Source of the DNA: Planctomycetota bacterium
GTDB lineage: Bacteria; Planctomycetota; GCA-002687715; DRQF01
Length of the DNA stretch: 10,653 nt
Direction of reading: 5' to 3'
Assembly: GCA_015485455.1 (NCBI GenBank)
Contig: WFTN01000589.1
Span: 1-10,653, forward strand
In this document: one piece after another, positions 6,173 through 10,653 of the stretch
Position numbering within the stretch: position 1 is the stretch's first letter
How the letters are laid out: each line of letters begins with the position of its first letter
Made by a program: the position numbers and the translations under genes
Notes under the pieces: generated by a model
The model's input: the letters and a program-made list of their open reading frames with translations, nothing else
Told to the model about the DNA's origin: nothing
Databases searched by the model: none

Positions 6173-6217
6173 GTGGACCAAAAGAAAACGGCTTGAAGGC
6201 CCTGCCCCAGTGAGACG

Positions 6218-7360
6218 TCAGATGCTATCCGGCTCGTCCAGTGGGGCGCCTTCAACGCCGTAATAAATTTGCTTCCCCACCACCTCACCTCCTTCGAAGT
6301 GGCATTCACGCCAAATCGAACCATTGCCGTGAAATTCGTACCAAGCTCCATCCGCTTGTCCCTGGACGAAATTGCCAACTTGGAGTTTGCCTCCCTGCTC
6401 ATCCCAAGTTGTCCAAGAACCATCTTGGAGCCCTCCGAGGTAGTGCCCTTCACTCTGCAGGCGGCCATTCTTGTGCCATTGGAGCCAAGCTCCTTCTAAT
6501 CTCCCATGGACGTAGTGGCCCAAAGCGGCCTGCTGCTCATTGAGATACCAACTTTGGTAGGTCCCGTGGCGGCGAAACTCACCGTTTCCCAGTACTTCCA
6601 ACTCACAGCGCATGTGCATGTCCTGCCCCACGGGGCCCTCTTCCACCGGTGGTGGCTGAGGTTCATCGGCGACAAGAGCCTCAGGTTGAGGATTCAAATC
6701 AAGAGAAACATCCACTTCCCCTCCTCCGGAAGCTGGACGCAAATGATCTTTGACATCCTCAATCTCTGAAGCCCCTTTGCTATCAGAATCTGACGATGGC
6801 TCCCGGGAAAGGGACTGCTGGGTCGTTGGCTTAAGAAGATCCGGCGACTCAAGAACTGAATTTCCTTCTTCTTCAGCCCTCACTTCCTCGCCGAAGTTTG
6901 TTTCCTGAGGTCGTGAAGACTCTGGGGAAGTCTCCTTTATCAACGCTGCTCCCTTCTTGCCCTCACTCAGATTCTCAAGGTCTTCAGACTTAGAGGGAGT
7001 GTCGGTAATGGAAACCGTCGCGGCCTTAGACTCACTTTCAACATCACGGCGAGATTTCTCATCTTCTATTCGTCCGCGAAGCCCATCGAGAGCGGACTTG
7101 GCCAAGGCCAAGCTTTCTGCTGTAACGGGTCCTGCCTCTTGGGCCTCAGGGACCACAGATTTGGCACTCAAGAAGTCCAAGAAGTCATCGTGAGAGACCA
7201 CAGTGACTCCCCGCCTCTTGGAGCTCACCAGCTCTTGGTTCTTGCAGGCGGCGCGAAGTGCGGCAATTGACATGGGGCGTCCACCTTCATTCATCAACTT
7301 GGCCACCTCCACCAAGGTGTAATTGCGCCCGCTCTTTGCTTTCTTCGACTTTTCGTTCAT
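6218..7360 (-). CDS. Fusion protein: N-terminal helix-turn-helix-like domain, disordered linker, C-terminal MORN-like repeats
   Basis: A 380-residue protein in three parts. Residues 13-66 (NYTLVEVAKLM ... VVSHDDFLDFL) look like a small excisionase/MerR-type winged helix. Residues 70-250 are low complexity, rich in Ser, Glu, Asp and Pro, and probably disordered. From about 257 come MORN-like repeats with a 24-residue period: 281-304, 305-328 and 329-352, plus partial units on each side, with the pattern GxYxxGxxxGxWxxWxxNGxLxxE. Such repeats resemble the YwqK-like proteins often labelled as antitoxins, but no toxin gene is adjacent and that label is unproven. No signal peptide is seen, so it is probably cytoplasmic. 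The ATG at 7358-7360 is preferred over a TTG at 7406-7408. It is divergent from the GNAT gene, 76 nt away. Confidence 0.87.
   Translation of the reverse strand: MNEKSKKAKSGRNYTLVEVAKLMNEGGRPMSIAALRAACKNQELVSSKRRGVTVVSHDDFLDFLSAKSVVPEAQEAGPVTAESLALAKSALDGLRGRIEDEKSRRDVESESKAATVSITDTPSKSEDLENLSEGKKGAALIKETSPESSRPQETNFGEEVRAEEEGNSVLESPDLLKPTTQQSLSREPSSDSDSKGASEIEDVKDHLRPASGGGEVDVSLDLNPQPEALVADEPQPPPVEEGPVGQDMHMRCELEVLGNGEFRRHGTYQSWYLNEQQAALGHYVHGRLEGAWLQWHKNGRLQSEGHYLGGLQDGSWTTWDEQGGKLQVGNFVQGQADGAWYEFHGNGSIWRECHFEGGEVVGKQIYYGVEGAPLDEPDSI
6248..6592 (-). repeat. Array of 72-bp coding repeats encoding 24-residue MORN-like units
   Basis: Codons for residues about 257-371 of the fusion protein. 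Three exact-length units (24 residues) share Gly-aromatic, Gly-x-x-x-Gly-x-Trp and Asn/Gly-Gly positions. The flanking units are degenerate. The repeat is visible in protein but only weakly in DNA, so it is old rather than recently duplicated. Confidence 0.75.
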
Positions 7361-7436
7361 AGCCCCATCATCACTCAGGATCGCTAAGCAAACCAGCCCT
7401 ATTGCCAAAACACAGGAAACTCACGACAATCAAACC

Positions 7437-7895
7437 ATGACACCAACCACCAACACCATACATTGGCTTTGGAAGGATTTCGACGACCTTGGCCCCCAAT
7501 CTTTGTACCAGATCCTCAAACTGAGGGCTGAAGTTTTTATCGTGGAGCAAAACTGTCCCTATCTCGATCTCGACGGCAAAGATCAAATAGCAAGCCACCT
7601 TTTGGGCTACCGGAAGGACAAATTGGTGGCCTACGCCCGCACATTCGTCGAAAACGACTTCCAATGGTTGGGAAGAATCCTGACCTGTGTTGAAGCCCGA
7701 GGCCAAGGGCTTGGGGTTTCATTGATGGAAACAGCCATTCTTCGCCACGACACCGAATTCCCCATGGCCATGCACGCTCAATCCCATCTCTCGAAATTCT
7801 ACGAGCGCTTCGGATTCAAAAGAACAGGGGAAGTCTTCTTAGAAGACGGAATTCCCCATGTTCTCATGGTTCGACCTCAGAAAAACAGAGGATAA
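7437..7895 (+). CDS. ElaA-type GNAT family N-acetyltransferase
   Basis: A 152-residue acetyl-CoA-dependent acetyltransferase of the ElaA group; the acceptor is unknown. The family signature is clear: LRAEVFIVEQNCPYLDLDGKD at 29-49 (given in part: LRAEVFIVEQ and PYLDLDGKD), His54, the acetyl-CoA pyrophosphate loop RGQGLG at 88-93 after VEA, and the C-terminal FYERFGF (121-127) and DGIPHVLM (137-144). The length is typical. The ATG at 7437-7439 is the only sensible start, since no ATG, GTG or TTG lies in frame nearby, yet the best purine run (AGGAAA) is almost 20 nt upstream, so initiation may be weak. The stop lies 3 nt from the convergent DPP III stop. Confidence 0.92.
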   Translation: MTPTTNTIHWLWKDFDDLGPQSLYQILKLRAEVFIVEQNCPYLDLDGKDQIASHLLGYRKDKLVAYARTFVENDFQWLGRILTCVEARGQGLGVSLMETAILRHDTEFPMAMHAQSHLSKFYERFGFKRTGEVFLEDGIPHVLMVRPQKNRG

Positions 7896-7898
7896 AGA

Positions 7899-10046
7899 TC
7901 AGTCAAACAAACCACGATAGCGATCCAAGAAAGAGCGAATAACCCCCATGGGGCTGGCTTCATGAACGCGCATGATGACATCACCTGCATCATTGATGTC
8001 TGTCACCGGTTGAACCCAGAGATTGCGGGGTTTCCTCTTTGACAGGACATAGGCCCGAATATCCAAGAAGCGTTGATTTACCCCGGTGAGATCAGCATAG
8101 AGGGCCCGGCCCGCTTTGTCGTCGCCCGTTGCTTTGTAAACGTTCAATTGAGTCAAGAATCGCGCCACGGCTTTGGCGCCGACAGTTTCGATCTTTTCTC
8201 GATCGAGATGGATGCGCCAATCTCCTTTGTCATCTTGCTTGATTTCAATGAAACCGCCACCAGCACGAAGCATGATTTGCAAGATCGCAAAACGAGCCTG
8301 CATGTGAGCTTGTCCCCATTTCTTCTTGGCCGGATCAAAGAATGTCAAAGCGGCAATGCCAGACCGAGCCATGCTCAGCCAATTGATGTAAGCAATGTCT
8401 TTGGCTTCTTGCCCTTCGTAACCAAAGATCTTTAGGACGTCATCGTTGGTACAAAGATGAAGACCAACAGTTTCTGCCCGGCATTCTTCATAGGAGGAGG
8501 CGATGGTGGTGAACTTAGAACCCCAAGTTTCACCGGGTTTGTACCAGGAGGTCACGGGCTTGTTGTCGATGGTGCTCACGACCGACTCGGGGTCAAAATT
8601 GAAAGTCCCATCCTTTTCTTCTCGAAGAAGACGCCCTGACCCATGCCCCAGCAATTCATGCAATCCCACCTGAACTTCGAAGGAATGTCCAGCGAGATGG
8701 CGATATAATTCTTGATCATGCTCGCTGATAAAACTGATTGGCCCTTTGCCACCACCACGGCCACTGGCCACATTGCCTAATGACACATTCTTGAATCCAA
8801 AATTCTGGCGGATCTCATTGTAGTTAGGGATGTTAATCCCCAAGGGAATGCCGCTGCTGGCAAAGCAAATGACTTCCAGAGAAGTGAAATCTGGTTTGCG
8901 AAAGGTCTTTTTCTCAAAGTTCTTCCCCCAAGGAAGAAGAGGGATAAGGCTTGGGGCGGCGTTCACCAAGGCGGCGAATTTCTTGGTTTGCTCCTTATTA
9001 ACCACGGCAACCAATCCTTCCCATTCTGCTCGTACAGATTGAGGATCCCGATAGGTCTCAATGAATCCCAAATTCGTTTCGACAACAGGACCTGTATCCA
9101 AAATCCACTGCCGTTGGGACTCTTTATGATCATCAATATCACCACCATTGAAGTGATCGATGTAGGCCAAGATCATCCGCCGCTGATGATCATTTGCAGC
9201 ATGAGGCAAAGCCTTCTTGAAGCAATCCACGACTATTTTCAAAATGGACGCATAGTCGCCGTATTCAAGGGTGTAAGAACGGCCACGAAATTCAAGAGTT
9301 TGGCTGGGCTGCTCAAGAGCCGATGCGATCTGAATGTGCAAACCACCAGCTTCGTCTTTGGTCAACCTCGTATTCCAGGCCTCGAAGCCCTTTCCCTTCA
9401 TGAATGCTGCGCAGTCGTCAATGTCCTTCTGATTGATGTTATCGGAGTAGTAGGCCGAAACGCCATCAGCCCCAATACCAAGGGACAAGACATCATCATC
9501 CAAAGAGTAGATGGGATCCGCCAACATCGACCAAAGTTCAATGAGGCGATCCTGCTTCGCTTCTCCTGCTCCCGCGATAGCGAAAACGGCCTTGGCAAAC
9601 TTCTCCCGACTCAAACGAGGGATGAACTTCGTGTCGCCGAAACTCAGATAATTACCACAATTTGCCAACACGCGGGCACCATAAGTGGCCAGGTCACTCA
9701 GATCTTCCTCACTGAGACCTGCCCTGGTCGTTGCAGCTCTGAAGTCCACCTCACTTCCTTGGTAGAGGCGCATAAAAAGCTCGAGGATGAGGGGGCTTTC
9801 CGGCGACAACTGCTCAAAAGTGATGAGGGCTCCCCACCAACTCGCCTGGCTCATCCAATGGGCATAAAGCTTTTCTTTCGCCGTAAGGCCATCAAAGGCA
9901 GCTTGAGCATCCAATACAGTCACTGGAACATTTTGAGCGGTGGTATGGAGTTCGGCTTTGGTTTGGGCTTCGATATGGGAACAAAGCCCAACAAGAATGA
10001 CGCAAATAGCGGCCCAACCCCAAATCGGAACAAATTTACGAGACAT
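7899..10046 (-). CDS. Dipeptidyl peptidase III (M49 family metallopeptidase), probably exported
   Basis: Zinc aminopeptidase that removes dipeptides from the N-terminus of short peptides. The 715-residue protein has the M49 motifs HELLGH at 463-468 (zinc ligands His463 and His468, catalytic Glu464) and EECRAE at 520-525 (zinc ligand Glu521), 58 residues apart as in the human enzyme. Conserved phrases include GINIPNYNEIRQ, GFKNVSLGNV and TIASSYEECRAE. The N-terminus looks like a signal peptide: Arg3-Lys4, hydrophobic 9-22, likely cleavage after Ala27 (HIEA/Q). A lipoprotein site is unlikely because the residue before Cys22 is Leu. The ATG at 10044-10046 has a strong GGAG eight bases upstream and beats an upstream in-frame ATG at 10098-10100. 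It is a single gene, convergent with GNAT and divergent from the SRPBCC gene. A role in periplasmic or external peptide use is inference. Confidence 0.96.
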   Translation of the reverse strand: MSRKFVPIWGWAAICVILVGLCSHIEAQTKAELHTTAQNVPVTVLDAQAAFDGLTAKEKLYAHWMSQASWWGALITFEQLSPESPLILELFMRLYQGSEVDFRAATTRAGLSEEDLSDLATYGARVLANCGNYLSFGDTKFIPRLSREKFAKAVFAIAGAGEAKQDRLIELWSMLADPIYSLDDDVLSLGIGADGVSAYYSDNINQKDIDDCAAFMKGKGFEAWNTRLTKDEAGGLHIQIASALEQPSQTLEFRGRSYTLEYGDYASILKIVVDCFKKALPHAANDHQRRMILAYIDHFNGGDIDDHKESQRQWILDTGPVVETNLGFIETYRDPQSVRAEWEGLVAVVNKEQTKKFAALVNAAPSLIPLLPWGKNFEKKTFRKPDFTSLEVICFASSGIPLGINIPNYNEIRQNFGFKNVSLGNVASGRGGGKGPISFISEHDQELYRHLAGHSFEVQVGLHELLGHGSGRLLREEKDGTFNFDPESVVSTIDNKPVTSWYKPGETWGSKFTTIASSYEECRAETVGLHLCTNDDVLKIFGYEGQEAKDIAYINWLSMARSGIAALTFFDPAKKKWGQAHMQARFAILQIMLRAGGGFIEIKQDDKGDWRIHLDREKIETVGAKAVARFLTQLNVYKATGDDKAGRALYADLTGVNQRFLDIRAYVLSKRKPRNLWVQPVTDINDAGDVIMRVHEASPMGVIRSFLDRYRGLFD

Positions 10047-10050
10047 GAAT

Positions 10051-10060
10051 CTCTCTCCCC
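10051..10060 (-). promoter_or_regulatory. Strong ribosome binding site for dipeptidyl peptidase III
   Basis: GGGGAGAGAG on the minus strand, with GGAG eight bases before ATG 10044-10046. It lies inside the longer possible frame and supports the shorter start, which begins directly with the signal peptide. Confidence 0.65.
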
Positions 10061-10070
10061 TGTCGAAAAC

Positions 10071-10100
10071 AATATCTGAACCAAGGCCAAAAAACCTCAA
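10071..10100 (-). promoter_or_regulatory. Weak candidate promoter for dipeptidyl peptidase III
   Basis: TTGAGG (10095-10100) and GATATT (10071-10076) on the minus strand, 18 bp apart, each matching the sigma70 consensus at four of six bases, 24 bp before the start codon. The leader would be very short, so this is tentative. Confidence 0.2.
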
Positions 10101-10211
10101 TGGCCACCATAGAGTTGGTCATGGCGGTCAAGATTAACCTGCCAATCGGATTTGATCGAGCCCCAGCACTTGAGCCTTCCTAAGTTTCCTCTACCATGTG
10201 TGAATACTGTC

Positions 10212-10236
10212 TGGCAGCCATCCAATTGTGCTGCCA
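10212..10236 (+). promoter_or_regulatory. Inverted repeat just upstream of the SRPBCC ribosome binding site
   Basis: TGGCAGC (10212-10218), 11 bases, GCTGCCA (10230-10236): a perfect seven-base inverted repeat ending eight bases before AAGGAG (10245-10250). Half-sites whose centres lie 18 bp apart could bind a dimeric repressor; as RNA it would form a leader hairpin. No regulator is assigned. Confidence 0.35.
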
Positions 10237-10243
10237 TCGGCCC

Positions 10244-10250
10244 AAAGGAG
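10244..10250 (+). promoter_or_regulatory. Ribosome binding site fixing the SRPBCC start
   Basis: AAAGGAG, five bases before ATG 10256-10258. It lies within the longer frame from ATG 10196 and so favours the shorter protein. Confidence 0.65.
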
Positions 10251-10255
10251 TTGGA

Positions 10256-10653
10256 ATGTCGAAGAAGCTGAAAATTATCTTGGGTCTGATAGCCGCTGGG
10301 ATTCTCAGCTTCGTCATCTACGTGGCATTCTTGCCCAATGAAATCTTGATCCGGGAAGATATTCGTATCAACGGCAATCAGGAAGAAGTCTATGCTTTCT
10401 TGGCTGACGTTCGCAATCGGCCCACCCTCCACCTGGAGCGACCCAATGCCAAGAGCGAATTCTCCAAGAAAACGACCGGTGCTGGTGCTTGGTGGAGCCA
10501 ACAACTGCCAAATCGCAAGCGAACAATGAAGATCGTTTCTGCCAACATCAAGAATGGCATCAAGTTCGAAATCGATTATGGAGGCTCAAAACCATTAGAA
10601 TGCCACATGGTGATCAAGAAGCACCTCAACAAAGGCCTCATTTTCGTCCGGAG
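10256..10653 (+). CDS. Membrane-anchored SRPBCC / START-like (polyketide cyclase family) protein, 3' end cut by window
   Basis: The first 132 residues are present. One N-terminal membrane segment (about 6-25, preceded by KKLK) anchors the protein, with the following domain probably outside the cytoplasm or facing the membrane. From residue 34, REDIRINGNQEEVYAFLADVRN shape matches the start of SRPBCC domains (strand, then EEVYAFLADVRN helix at 43-54). These form a deep ligand pocket, but the usual Trp after RN is Arg here. The ligand is unknown. AAGGAG five bases before the ATG at 10256-10258 fixes the start. An in-frame ATG at 10196-10198 would add 20 residues with four cysteines and is less likely. 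Confidence 0.85.
   Translation, partial: MSKKLKIILGLIAAGILSFVIYVAFLPNEILIREDIRINGNQEEVYAFLADVRNRPTLHLERPNAKSEFSKKTTGAGAWWSQQLPNRKRTMKIVSANIKNGIKFEIDYGGSKPLECHMVIKKHLNKGLIFVR

Noticed and set aside
6173..6217. Possible terminator between the DUF420-like and MORN genes
   Set aside because: GGC/GCC with a following T-rich stretch gives only about three pairs; too weak to call.
6218..7360. Toxin-antitoxin system suggested by the YwqK-like repeats
   Set aside because: No toxin-like gene is adjacent, and the antitoxin label for MORN-like proteins is weakly founded.
7875..7891. Small stem CCTC/GAGG at the end of the GNAT gene
   Set aside because: Four pairs with a mismatch and no T-run; likely chance.
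8988..10079. 363-codon plus-strand open frame
   Set aside because: It lies wholly antisense to the DPP III gene, which has intact catalytic motifs and a good ribosome binding site.
10097..10504. 135-codon minus-strand open frame at the right end
   Set aside because: It is antisense to the SRPBCC gene, which has AAGGAG at the right distance and a membrane segment.

Overview
The window is 10.6 kb of bacterial chromosome with about 50% GC by eye. It holds eleven confident protein genes, tightly packed on both strands. There is no tRNA, rRNA, CRISPR array, insertion sequence or phage gene. Bacterial origin is shown by the Shine-Dalgarno sites, the LuxR-type response regulator, the PilZ domain and SelB. 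The mix (NarL/FixJ regulator with a planctomycete-like C-terminal helix region, DUF420-like membrane protein, MORN-like repeat protein, exported M49 peptidase) suits a Gram-negative lineage such as Planctomycetota/PVC or a former deltaproteobacterial phylum. The exact phylum is inference and uncertain.

Layout, left to right. (1) 1-900, minus: N-terminal 300 residues of the selenocysteine elongation factor SelB, running off the left edge. (2) 901-1276: gap of about 375 bp with GC-rich hairpin potential and one doubtful 45-codon ORF. (3) 1277-3187, plus: a two-gene unit, a PLP aminotransferase and a HAD phosphatase 9 nt apart. (4) 5551-3189, minus: LuxR-type response regulator, PilZ protein and rhomboid protease in one direction, meeting the HAD gene tail to tail with one base between the stops, inside a strong hairpin. 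(5) 5780-6172, plus: a small four-helix membrane protein resembling DUF420, divergent from the regulator. (6) 7360-6218, minus: a helix-turn-helix / disordered linker / MORN-like repeat fusion. (7) 7437-7895, plus: an ElaA-type GNAT acetyltransferase. (8) 10046-7899, minus: an exported dipeptidyl peptidase III (M49). (9) 10256 to the right edge, plus: a membrane-anchored SRPBCC/START-like protein, cut by the window end.

Most of the window is housekeeping or general metabolism, and I see no clear defence, mobile or biosynthetic system. The parts that could act together are the aminotransferase/HAD pair (a metabolic unit, substrate unknown) and the regulator/PilZ/rhomboid group (a possible signalling operon without a visible kinase). 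The items most worth a second look are the HTH-MORN fusion, the DPP III that resembles the animal enzyme yet carries a signal peptide, the hairpin on the convergent stops at 3171-3195, and inverted repeats that abut ribosome binding sites.
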